From positions 1 through 42,348 of the forward strand of contig CALBYK010000289.1 in NCBI GenBank assembly GCA_937889855.1: DNA of 42,348 nucleotides, read 5' to 3'. This document shows, piece by piece, positions 19,148 to 27,248 of this stretch. The DNA is from an uncultured Prevotella sp. (GTDB taxonomy: Bacteria; Bacteroidota; Bacteroidia; Bacteroidales; Bacteroidaceae). The notes below the pieces were generated by a model. The model did not search any database, had not been told where the DNA came from, and worked only from the letters and a program-made list of their open reading frames with translations. The position numbers and the translations under genes were made by a program. The first letter of the stretch is position 1. Every line of letters starts with the position of its first letter.

Positions 19148-20860
19148 CTACTTGACAATCTTCTTTGTCACACCGTTCTCCTTAACGATGTAGGTGTTGT
19201 TTGCTGGAAGCGAGTTGATGTCGAATGTCGACTTGGTGTTGACAATCTCGTTGCCCTGTATGTCGTATACACTTGTGCCTGACGGCTGCGTCTTGCCGGC
19301 AACAGTGACGTTGCTTATGGCTGTGACAGTCCAGTCGGAGTTGCCCGGAGTTATTGTGAGGGTGCCGTTCACCTTGGTGACGATGAAGTTGGTGTTGACA
19401 TTCTCCTTGCCGTATATCGGATAATAGCCGTCCTCCACAAGGTAGTCGTCATCACTTGTACTTTCATGGTGAGTGCCCATCCACACCTGGTATTTGCCGT
19501 CTGGCAGGCTTTTGAGGTTGAACTCAAACGCCTGGTCCTTATACCCGGCAAACTGAACAATTTGAGGCAGTTTGTAAGCGCTGGGGACAAAAACCTTACC
19601 CGTGCTAAGATTCTTGCATACAAGTCCCATAGTACCCACGAACGTCTTGTTTTCGATATTAAATAAGGAGCCATTGCTCATAGTGAGGCTGGTGCCTGAG
19701 ACATTGAACGAAAACCCAGTTGGCGTAACCCACATTGAGTGGAACTTCTCGTTGGTAGTGCCCGGCACACGGGTGAACAGCGCGTTCTGTCCCTCGGTGT
19801 AGCTCCCCTGCGAAGAGTTGAGAAGGAACATGTCGAAATAGCCCTGGTCGCTGCCGTCCCATCCCCAGTTGACATGCACGAGGCCGTCCTGGTCGTATCC
19901 GTCGAACACGAACTCATGTCCGTAACCGCTCTTCGTAGATCCTCCAAACATCACGGGACGCCCCTCGCTAATCTCCTTGTAAATCCATTTTGCCCACAGG
20001 TCCTTAGGGGTGTAATCGCGCCAGACGGTAAGCGTTGTCTCGTCGAAACCAAGATTGCTACGCATGCCAGCAACAGCGTTCGCGTTGTTGGAGCCACTTC
20101 CAGACGGCGCATAGTTCATCTGTGCCGCGGCGCCACAGTCGCGCATGAGGACAGCGACGGCGTTGCCCTGTACACTGTTATAGCCCTTTGAGTAGGAATC
20201 AAGCATGTTAGCCCAGTCGTAAGTGGTGTTGAATGTAACACGAGTGTCAACACCAGCCTGGTCCTTGCCATTGGGATAGAACGTCCAGCTGGCAGAGCCA
20301 TTGCCCTTGACTGGATATTCGTAATAGTTGAGCACCTGCGCCATGGCAGTTGCCACACAGCCGGTAACATAATGTGCATTGTAAACACCGTAAGTAGGGC
20401 ATAAGTTATTGTAAGGAGCGCTTTGTCCCCATTCCGTAGTGAGAAGCGGAGCAACCTCCGACTTGAGTCCCGACTTAAAGTCGGCATCATAAGGCTGCAC
20501 GAGATTCTCCTGCATCTGCGTTAGCGACTCATTGACAGCACCGAGCCACCACTCGAAGGCCGGGGCTGTGGCTCCGTCTGCACTTGAGTCGAAATAGCCG
20601 AGCACGGGCTTGAAGTTGTCGTCGTTGGCAAGGACAACGCAGCGTCCGCCCTCATAGCCAACGATGCTTATCTGCGAGTCGCGCTTGAGCACCTTCAGAG
20701 AGCCTGGGTTGTTGTTGGTAGACGGAGCCTTCATGGTGGCCTGCGAGGCAGTGATGACACGGGCAGCCTCACCGATGAGCTGCTTTGTGGTGCGCACCTT
20801 GGCACCAGCCCCCTGCACGGCGAGGGCAGCAAGCATCATCAAGAAAATCTTGTTTCTCAT
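19148..20860 (-). CDS. Secreted C10 (streptopain-type) cysteine protease with type IX sorting tail
   Basis: Started at MRNKIFLMML (ATG 20860) the product has 570 residues. The order is signal peptide (1-20), inhibitory propeptide (about 21-125, with the typical RCVVLANDDNFKPVLGYFD segment), peptidase domain (about 134-385) and beta-rich C-terminal domains. The catalytic Cys168 is in TGCVATAMAQ, the catalytic His315 in GYGHEFVFDGY, and NWGWDG at 331-336 is the conserved Trp loop. The end (YDIQGNEIV... to KKIVK) resembles a type A T9SS sorting domain. The enzyme should act on proteins outside the cell or on its surface. It is divergent from the susC operon. Confidence 0.92.
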   Translation of the reverse strand: MRNKIFLMMLAALAVQGAGAKVRTTKQLIGEAARVITASQATMKAPSTNNNPGSLKVLKRDSQISIVGYEGGRCVVLANDDNFKPVLGYFDSSADGATAPAFEWWLGAVNESLTQMQENLVQPYDADFKSGLKSEVAPLLTTEWGQSAPYNNLCPTYGVYNAHYVTGCVATAMAQVLNYYEYPVKGNGSASWTFYPNGKDQAGVDTRVTFNTTYDWANMLDSYSKGYNSVQGNAVAVLMRDCGAAAQMNYAPSGSGSNNANAVAGMRSNLGFDETTLTVWRDYTPKDLWAKWIYKEISEGRPVMFGGSTKSGYGHEFVFDGYDQDGLVHVNWGWDGSDQGYFDMFLLNSSQGSYTEGQNALFTRVPGTTNEKFHSMWVTPTGFSFNVSGTSLTMSNGSLFNIENKTFVGTMGLVCKNLSTGKVFVPSAYKLPQIVQFAGYKDQAFEFNLKSLPDGKYQVWMGTHHESTSDDDYLVEDGYYPIYGKENVNTNFIVTKVNGTLTITPGNSDWTVTAISNVTVAGKTQPSGTSVYDIQGNEIVNTKSTFDINSLPANNTYIVKENGVTKKIVK

Positions 20861-20972
20861 TTTGATTTGGTGTTTTTGTTGAAATATTATTAATGTATAA
20901 GCGACGCATTCAGAAGCGATAATCTCATTGTACAAACCCTCTGCTTGCGAAACTTCATTGTTTTTGAATGCT

Positions 20973-21004
20973 CAAAATTAGTAATTTATTTGTACACAGC
21001 CAAA
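20973..21004 (-). promoter_or_regulatory. Promoter of the C10 protease gene
   Basis: The minus strand reads TTTG (21001-21004), 20 bases, then TAATTTTG (20973-20980). The leader to the ATG at 20860 is about 105 bases. Confidence 0.75.
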
Positions 21005-21358
21005 TCTTCTATCTCATATATTTTATAAGTAAACCGTGCAAAATTATTTCCAGTAATTTTGCACGGCTACTAAGAGAATAATGCCTGGCACACGCGTGCA
21101 TAACACCTGAGTATGTGTGTGTAATGTCAAAATGTTAAAAAGTTCTATTATGTTAGGATATTTTCAAGGAATGAGTCCCGGAAATGTGACTCTGTTTGCC
21201 CGCACACTTGCCATATTGTCATTATTTGGCATTTGGACAACATCCTTCAAATTGTTCCTCGGTAGCCGCCCGAAACTTATAAACATTAACAAAAAATACG
21301 CAATTTTCTTTGATTTGGAATAATTTTGTCATAAAACCTTACTTTTTGCGTTAAAATA

Positions 21359-21390
21359 TTTGCATGGAAGCCAAATAATAAGTACTTTTG
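21359..21390 (+). promoter_or_regulatory. Promoter of the susC-susD operon
   Basis: TTTG (21359-21362), 20 bases, then TACTTTTG (21383-21390) matches the consensus. It gives an untranslated leader of about 200 bases before the susC ATG. The AT-rich stretch 21005-21358 between the two divergent promoters holds nothing else I recognise. Confidence 0.75.
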
Positions 21391-21503
21391 CAAACGAATT
21401 TTAAAATTTAAGAAAAATATATTGACACTCCGATGATTTGTATTTGAGATAACAACAACATTAATTCTTGATTAGCAATCGCGGTTGTGCGCAGTTTCCT
21501 CCA

Positions 21504-21546
21504 CCTCGCGTCCGAGGCGGATAATTGCCAGGCGGCGGATGTCCGC
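21504..21546 (+). promoter_or_regulatory. GC-rich structured segment in the susC leader
   Basis: Inside the long AT-rich leader a short GC-rich block can form two hairpins: CCTCG/CGAGG (21504-21508 with 21513-21517, loop CGTC) and GCGG/CCGC (21535-21538 with 21543-21546, loop ATGT). It may control susC mRNA translation or stability. No known riboswitch class is evident to me. Confidence 0.35.
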
Positions 21547-21601
21547 ATGTCACAACATCAGAAACAACATTATTTATTATATAAACAAGAGAGAGATTTT
21601 T

Positions 21602-24589
21602 ATGGAAAAAAGACTCATGACACTTGCAGCTGGTGTGCTCCTGTCTACTGGAGTGGCATTGGCGCAATCTCACATTTCCGGTAAGGTCACCTCTGCTGAA
21701 GACGGCGAGCCGGTGATCGGCGCATCCGTAAAGGTAGTGGGGTCGAAGACCGCCGGAGCCGTTACCGATATCGACGGTAACTTCTCAATCAACGCCCCCG
21801 CTGGCTCCCAGCTCGAGATTACCTACATCGGTATGGAGAAGAAAACGGTGAAGGCCGGCAGCAATATGACTATTGTGCTCAACGCTGACAACCATTCTAT
21901 TGATGAGGTAATCATCACAGGCTACGGTTCTGCAAAGAAGCTCGGTTCTGTGGTTGGTGCGGTGTCTACTGTGGGCGAGAAGAAGCTCGAGACAATCGTA
22001 ACACCAAACTTCACCGACGCCCTCGCAGGCCAGGTGTCGGGTCTTTCTGTACTTACCTCAGCAGGCGACCCGTCGTCATCGGCAACAATACGTCTGCGTG
22101 GTGTCAACTCAATATACTCTTCGAACCAGCCGCTCTTCATCCTTGACGGCTCTCCAATCTCTTCTTCGTTCTTCGCGACGCTCAACCCGTCGGACATAGC
22201 CAACATCACCGTGCTCAAGGACGCTGCCTCTACGTCTATCTACGGTTCGCGTGCCGCCAACGGCGTTATCGTCATCACGTCAAGACAAGGCAGATACAGC
22301 GAGCAGATGCAGCTCACGGTCAAGGCGCAGTATGGTATCTCGTCACCGACAAGCGACGGCGTGGACATGATGAACTCTGAGCAGTACATCAAGTTCCGCG
22401 ACATGATGGGACAGCCTGTAAGTGACGACATCAAGAATCTTGTAAACAAGTATCACATCAACACCAACTGGCGTGACGAGATGCTCGACAGCTCGGCTCC
22501 TACATCCGACATCAACGCCACGATGCAGGGCGGTGGCCAGACGATGAACTACTTCCTCTCGTTCAACCACCACGCTCAGGAGGGTCTTATCCAGAACTCG
22601 GGCATGCACCGCAACACCCTCTCGGCACGCATCAACGCACGTCTGAACGACTACTTCAAGGTTGGCTTCAACTCCAACTTCGGTACGCAGAAGTACAGCG
22701 TAAACGCCGAGTGGAACGATAACTCAAACATTTACGCCGCCAACCCGTTGGTGTTCGCTCGTATGGCACTGCCGTATGACACGCCATACTACTATTCGTT
22801 CGACGAAAACGGCAACATGATAAAAGGCGACCGCGCAGCCAAACTGTATTATACTGGCTCAACGACTCCATGGTTCATTGACCAGTACCGTAAGCAGGAC
22901 CGCACCCGCATCACCCTTAACCTCGGTCTCAACGAGCAACTCACACCGATAGAGGGCCTTACATTCACAGCCGTACAGGCTATGACAGGCTACGACTATA
23001 CTGGCTCGTCATCATCACTGCCTTACGACAGCTTCGTGACACCTATGGGTCAGACCGTGGCTTCAAAGACTGGCTCACGTTCCAACTCATTCTCACGTTA
23101 CTATCAGTATACTCTCACACATACCGGTGAGTGGCGCAAGAACTTCGGCAAGCACTACATCAACGTCCTCGTGGGTGAGGAGACACGTATCGAGCGCTCT
23201 AAGTCGTTCGGCGTATACTCTTCTGGCCATACCGACGCACGCCTCATGGATATCATGTCTGGTAAGACAATCAATCTTCAAGATCAGTCGGACTCTAAGG
23301 CAGAAGAGATAAACAACTCGCTCTTCGGCAACGTTGAGTACAACTACATGGAGAAATACTATGTATACGGCTCTCTCCGCCGTGACGGCAGCTCAAAGTT
23401 CGCTCCAAACCACCGTTGGGGTACATTCTGGTCGGCTGGCGCGAAGTGGAACGCCAAGGCAGAGAACTTCCTCAGACCAGTAAGCTGGCTTGATAACCTC
23501 ACACTGAGCGTCAACTATGGTACTACCGGTAACGACTCAGGAGCAGGCTCATACGACTACTTCGGACTCTTCGGCACAGGCTCGCTCTACAACGGCGAGA
23601 ACTCCATCGGCATAGCACAGGCCAGTAACAACGAGCTCACATGGGAGAAGGTGACAAAGCTTAACGTTGGATTGACCGTTGGCCTCTTCAACCGCCTGAG
23701 CCTTGACGCCAACTTCTACCGCAACAAGACTTCCAACATGATTATGAGTATTCCTTACTCAATGACAACTGGTTTCTCTTCAGGTGTGGGCAATATCGGC
23801 GCTATGACCAATACCGGTTTCGAGTTGACAGCCAATGTCGACATTCTCAAGAACCGCGACTTCAACTGGACATTCTCAGCCAACGTGGGCTACAACAAGA
23901 ACGAGATTACAGAGCTCTTCCAGGGCCGTGACGAGTATGTGCTCAACAACACGGGCCAGAAACTGGCTGTCGGTCATGCTTACGGCGAACACTACTATGT
24001 TCGTGGCGCAGGCGTTGACCCGAAGACCGGCGCTCCTCTCTACCTCGACAAGGACGGCAACGTGACCAAGGTGTATGACGAGAACAATGACGCCGTGTTC
24101 CTCGGCAAGAACCGTTTCGCTCCGTGGATTGGCGGTTTCGGAACAAATTTCACATGGAAGGGATTTAGCGTCATAGCCGACTTCGCATGGCAGTCGGGCA
24201 AGTACATGCTCGTAAACGACAACATGTTCATAGCCAACCCTGCCAATGCCACACAGTTCAACCAGCGTGTGGAGATGCTCAACATGTGGACCACACCGGG
24301 ACAGATTACAGACGTGCCTGCTGCAAAGTACAAGGTTGAGTTTGACGACCGCATGCTCCAGAACGCATCGTTCCTGCGCATGAAGACCCTCACCATCCAG
24401 TACGCGCTCCCGAAGCAGTGGCTTGCCGCAACACGCTACATCAAGGACGTGAAGGTATTCGGCATCGCTCGAAACCTCTTCACCATAACATCGTTCGAGG
24501 GCTACGATCCGGAGCCGGACATCAACCTCGTGCGGTTCAACTATCCTAACACTCGCCAGTTCGTGCTGGGTGCTGAGATCACATTCTAA
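21602..24589 (+). CDS. SusC/RagA-family TonB-dependent outer-membrane transporter
   Basis: Started at MEKRLMTLAAG (ATG 21602) the product has 995 residues. A TTG-started upstream extension runs through the leader and is rejected. It has a signal peptide (to about residue 20), a carboxypeptidase-regulatory-like domain at about 23-95 (HISGKVTSAEDGEPVIGASVKV onward), the family motif DEVIITGYGSAKK as TonB-contact region, a plug domain (about 110-230) and a 22-strand barrel to the C-terminal VLGAEITF. Such proteins import oligosaccharides or peptides across the outer membrane, powered by TonB. It is first in an operon with SusD and a lipoprotein and is flanked by two protease genes, so the cargo may be peptides. 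Confidence 0.95.
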   Translation: MEKRLMTLAAGVLLSTGVALAQSHISGKVTSAEDGEPVIGASVKVVGSKTAGAVTDIDGNFSINAPAGSQLEITYIGMEKKTVKAGSNMTIVLNADNHSIDEVIITGYGSAKKLGSVVGAVSTVGEKKLETIVTPNFTDALAGQVSGLSVLTSAGDPSSSATIRLRGVNSIYSSNQPLFILDGSPISSSFFATLNPSDIANITVLKDAASTSIYGSRAANGVIVITSRQGRYSEQMQLTVKAQYGISSPTSDGVDMMNSEQYIKFRDMMGQPVSDDIKNLVNKYHINTNWRDEMLDSSAPTSDINATMQGGGQTMNYFLSFNHHAQEGLIQNSGMHRNTLSARINARLNDYFKVGFNSNFGTQKYSVNAEWNDNSNIYAANPLVFARMALPYDTPYYYSFDENGNMIKGDRAAKLYYTGSTTPWFIDQYRKQDRTRITLNLGLNEQLTPIEGLTFTAVQAMTGYDYTGSSSSLPYDSFVTPMGQTVASKTGSRSNSFSRYYQYTLTHTGEWRKNFGKHYINVLVGEETRIERSKSFGVYSSGHTDARLMDIMSGKTINLQDQSDSKAEEINNSLFGNVEYNYMEKYYVYGSLRRDGSSKFAPNHRWGTFWSAGAKWNAKAENFLRPVSWLDNLTLSVNYGTTGNDSGAGSYDYFGLFGTGSLYNGENSIGIAQASNNELTWEKVTKLNVGLTVGLFNRLSLDANFYRNKTSNMIMSIPYSMTTGFSSGVGNIGAMTNTGFELTANVDILKNRDFNWTFSANVGYNKNEITELFQGRDEYVLNNTGQKLAVGHAYGEHYYVRGAGVDPKTGAPLYLDKDGNVTKVYDENNDAVFLGKNRFAPWIGGFGTNFTWKGFSVIADFAWQSGKYMLVNDNMFIANPANATQFNQRVEMLNMWTTPGQITDVPAAKYKVEFDDRMLQNASFLRMKTLTIQYALPKQWLAATRYIKDVKVFGIARNLFTITSFEGYDPEPDINLVRFNYPNTRQFVLGAEITF

Positions 24590-24612
24590 CAACATACAAT
24601 AAGGAAACATTT

Positions 24613-26157
24613 ATGAAGAAAATATATTTATCGTTGATGTTGCTTGGGGCTGTGGCATTCACCTCCTGCGACATGGACACAAAGCCTTGGAGCTCGCTTG
24701 ACGAGGATACTGCTATCTCGACCACCAGCGACCTCCGCAAGTTCCGCAACCAGATTTACAACAATCTGCGCAGCTGCACATCCGGAGCATGGATGTATCT
24801 CACCGACATACAGATGGACGAGTTCAACGGACTCATAATCAACGGCAACCAGCTTGGCGAGATATCAAAAGGCAACATCACCACATCAGATACCGACATC
24901 CTCGGATGCTGGTCGGGTGGCTATGCCATGATTGCCAACTGCAACTCGCTCATCGAGCATGCCGACAAGCTCCTCGCACAGGAAGGCACAAGTGACGCTG
25001 ACAAGGTGGCAATCAACCGCTATAAGGGCGAGGCACAGTTTATGCGTGCCTACATGTACTTCTGGCTTGCCGACCATTTCTGCCAGTCGTACACACAGAC
25101 CGACCCCAACAAGGACGCATCGGGCATGCCTATCGTGACCGAATACAACCCGACGGGTGACGCTTCCAAATATCCTGGCCGCTCTACTCTCGCAAAGACA
25201 TTCGAGCTTGTAGAGAACGACCTCAACAGTGCTTTGGAGAAACTTCAGGCATTTGAGGCTTCTGGCCAGAAGGTAGAGGCTGAGTCGAAGGCTGATGCGT
25301 ATACATATTTAACATCATACGCAGTAGAGGCCCTTCAGGCTCGCGTTGCCCTTGTTAAGGGCGACTGGCAGACTGCACGCGACAAGGCTGTGAGCGTCAT
25401 TGAGTCGGGCAAATTCTCGCTTGCCACAATGAAGAACTATGCCAAGATGTGGTCGGACGACACAAGCACTGAAACCATCCTCCAGCCTATCCAGAGCCCG
25501 ACAGAGCTCGGTGGCACATATGCAAATGTGTTCCAGGACAAGAGCGGCACATCGGCATATTATCTGCCTAACTACGGTGCACTGTCAATCTACGGCGAGG
25601 GCGACGTGCGTTTCGACACGTTCTTCTCAGAGTACGGCAACCTTACAGTGGAAGGCTCGCAGTACCCGGCATATGTGTTCAACAAATACCCAGGCAACAC
25701 CGCCCTCCGCACCTCAAGCGACAACAACTTCGCCAACATGTCTAAGGTGTTCCGCATCTCGGAGATGTATCTCATCGCAGCCGAGGCTGACGCTCGCTTG
25801 AACAACACTCAGGAAGGCAGTAAGTATCTCAACGATTTCTGCGCAATGCGCATCCAGGGTTACAAGTCGCAGACATATTCGGCAGACAACCTGCTCAGCA
25901 CAACTCTTGAGGAGCGCGAGAAGGAGTTCATTGGCGAGGGATTCCGCTGGAGCGACATCCGCCGTGAGGGCAAGGGATTCAAGCGCGTGTCTGACTTCCC
26001 GTCTGAGACAGGTCTTGACTACTTGAACAGCATCATGGTGACACTGGGTCGCAATATCTCTTATGCGGCTGACGACCACCGTCTGACATGGCCTATCCCA
26101 AAGACTGAGATTGACTCCAACCCGCAGCTTAAGGGTCAGCAGAACCCTGGTTATTAA
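24613..26157 (+). CDS. SusD/RagB-family surface lipoprotein, substrate-binding lid
   Basis: The 514-residue protein has a signal peptide and lipobox FTSC (Cys19). The N-terminal SusD-like part includes TSDLRKFRNQIYNNL and the helical TPR segment KGEAQFMRAYMYFWLADHF. The C-terminal part has the typical end pattern EREKEFIGEGFRWSDIRR and LTWPIPKTEIDSNPQLKGQQNPGY. SusD proteins sit over the SusC barrel and capture substrate. It starts 23 bases after susC. Confidence 0.95.
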   Translation: MKKIYLSLMLLGAVAFTSCDMDTKPWSSLDEDTAISTTSDLRKFRNQIYNNLRSCTSGAWMYLTDIQMDEFNGLIINGNQLGEISKGNITTSDTDILGCWSGGYAMIANCNSLIEHADKLLAQEGTSDADKVAINRYKGEAQFMRAYMYFWLADHFCQSYTQTDPNKDASGMPIVTEYNPTGDASKYPGRSTLAKTFELVENDLNSALEKLQAFEASGQKVEAESKADAYTYLTSYAVEALQARVALVKGDWQTARDKAVSVIESGKFSLATMKNYAKMWSDDTSTETILQPIQSPTELGGTYANVFQDKSGTSAYYLPNYGALSIYGEGDVRFDTFFSEYGNLTVEGSQYPAYVFNKYPGNTALRTSSDNNFANMSKVFRISEMYLIAAEADARLNNTQEGSKYLNDFCAMRIQGYKSQTYSADNLLSTTLEEREKEFIGEGFRWSDIRREGKGFKRVSDFPSETGLDYLNSIMVTLGRNISYAADDHRLTWPIPKTEIDSNPQLKGQQNPGY

Positions 26158-26192
26158 TATTGTTGTATAAACATTAAAGAATAAACTTTCGT

Positions 26193-27113
26193 ATGAAATA
26201 CATAAAATTATTTATGTTGTTGGCGGCAGTTTCCTTCCTGGGAGCCTGCTCCGATGACGACGAGTCCTGGAACTCAGCCAATGACGTGACCGTGAGCATG
26301 GAGAATACCACAATGCGCTTCAATGAAAGCGCTGGTATTGTAGAGGTGCCAATAAAGGTAGAAGGCGAGACCAACGGCAACGTCCAGGTAACCATCGAGA
26401 CAAAGGCTACTGGTGACAACCCTGCCAAGGAGGACGAGAACTACTACATCACAAGCAAGACCATCACCATCTCTGACGGCGAGGGTCATGTGGAGCTTGA
26501 ATGTGTGGACGACGATGACATCAACAGCGACCGCACCTTCGAGATATCTATCGTTTCAGCAAAGGGTGCCAATGTAGGCAACGCCACTACTGTTGTGACT
26601 CTCCGCGACAACGACTCACAGTTCTACGAGAAACTCCAAGGTTCCTGGAAGATGAGCGGTGTTGACGAAAAGGGCAATGCCGTAAACTGGGACGTGAAGA
26701 TTATCGGCGCTACCGATGAGAGCGACAAGGACTACAACAAGACACTCTATGTTACTGGCATGTGCGGTCTTCCTTCTTCAAAAGCAATCCTGTCCTACTC
26801 TTACGATAAGGACACAAACAAGGGTTCTGTCTCATTCGACCACTTAGGCGAGTACAACTTCGCTGAGGGTGTTAACTTCGGTCTGACCAACCCTGTAAAC
26901 TTGTGGCTCTTGCAGCTCAACGGCAACAACCTATCTGCCAGTCCGGTGAACGGTACATGGTCTGCCGATTTCAAGACCATCACCTTCGACGAGGACTGCA
27001 TGCTTACAACTTACCTCATTGACAGCGTGACCAAAAAGCAGCTTGGCTACATATGGATGGGCAACGATGTTGAAGGCGGTATAAAAGCAATAAAGATGGT
27101 TAAGTCAAAATAA
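26193..27113 (+). CDS. Surface lipoprotein with Calx-beta-like domain, third gene of the SusCD operon
   Basis: The 306-residue protein has lipobox LGAC (Cys19) followed by an acidic stretch SDDDE, typical of surface-exported Bacteroidetes lipoproteins. Residues about 30-148 look like a Calx-beta/beta-sandwich domain (VSMENTTMRFNESAGIVEVPI, TISDGEGHVELECVDDDDINSDRTFEI). The C-terminal half, from QGSWKMSGVDEKGN, is beta-rich and lipocalin-like. Position suggests a SusE-like accessory binding protein. The ligand is unknown. It lies 35 bases after susD and just before a strong terminator. Confidence 0.8.
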   Translation: MKYIKLFMLLAAVSFLGACSDDDESWNSANDVTVSMENTTMRFNESAGIVEVPIKVEGETNGNVQVTIETKATGDNPAKEDENYYITSKTITISDGEGHVELECVDDDDINSDRTFEISIVSAKGANVGNATTVVTLRDNDSQFYEKLQGSWKMSGVDEKGNAVNWDVKIIGATDESDKDYNKTLYVTGMCGLPSSKAILSYSYDKDTNKGSVSFDHLGEYNFAEGVNFGLTNPVNLWLLQLNGNNLSASPVNGTWSADFKTITFDEDCMLTTYLIDSVTKKQLGYIWMGNDVEGGIKAIKMVKSK

Positions 27114-27154
27114 CAAATGCTAACAAAGCATATTGAATGACATTTATGGCAAAA

Positions 27155-27199
27155 GGAGAGTTAGATATCCTCGTTATTGAGGATATCTCTCTCCTTTTT
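27155..27199 (+). terminator. Rho-independent terminator of the SusCD operon
   Basis: A long hairpin (inner stem 27164-27172 with 27179-27187, outer GGAGAG/CTCTCC with small bulges) is followed by TTTTT. It sits between the lipoprotein gene and the M6 protease, only about 50 bases before the latter. The protease may be expressed by read-through or from a weak promoter in that gap. Confidence 0.88.
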
Positions 27200-27248
27200 G
27201 TTCGTTTTGTAAAAATTGATTACTTAAAAATAGGAATTTTTATTACGT

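Noticed and set aside
21117..21323. 68-codon frame between the C10 protease and susC
   Set aside because: It lies in AT-rich intergenic DNA, overlaps the spacing of the divergent promoters, and shows no recognisable domain or codon pattern.
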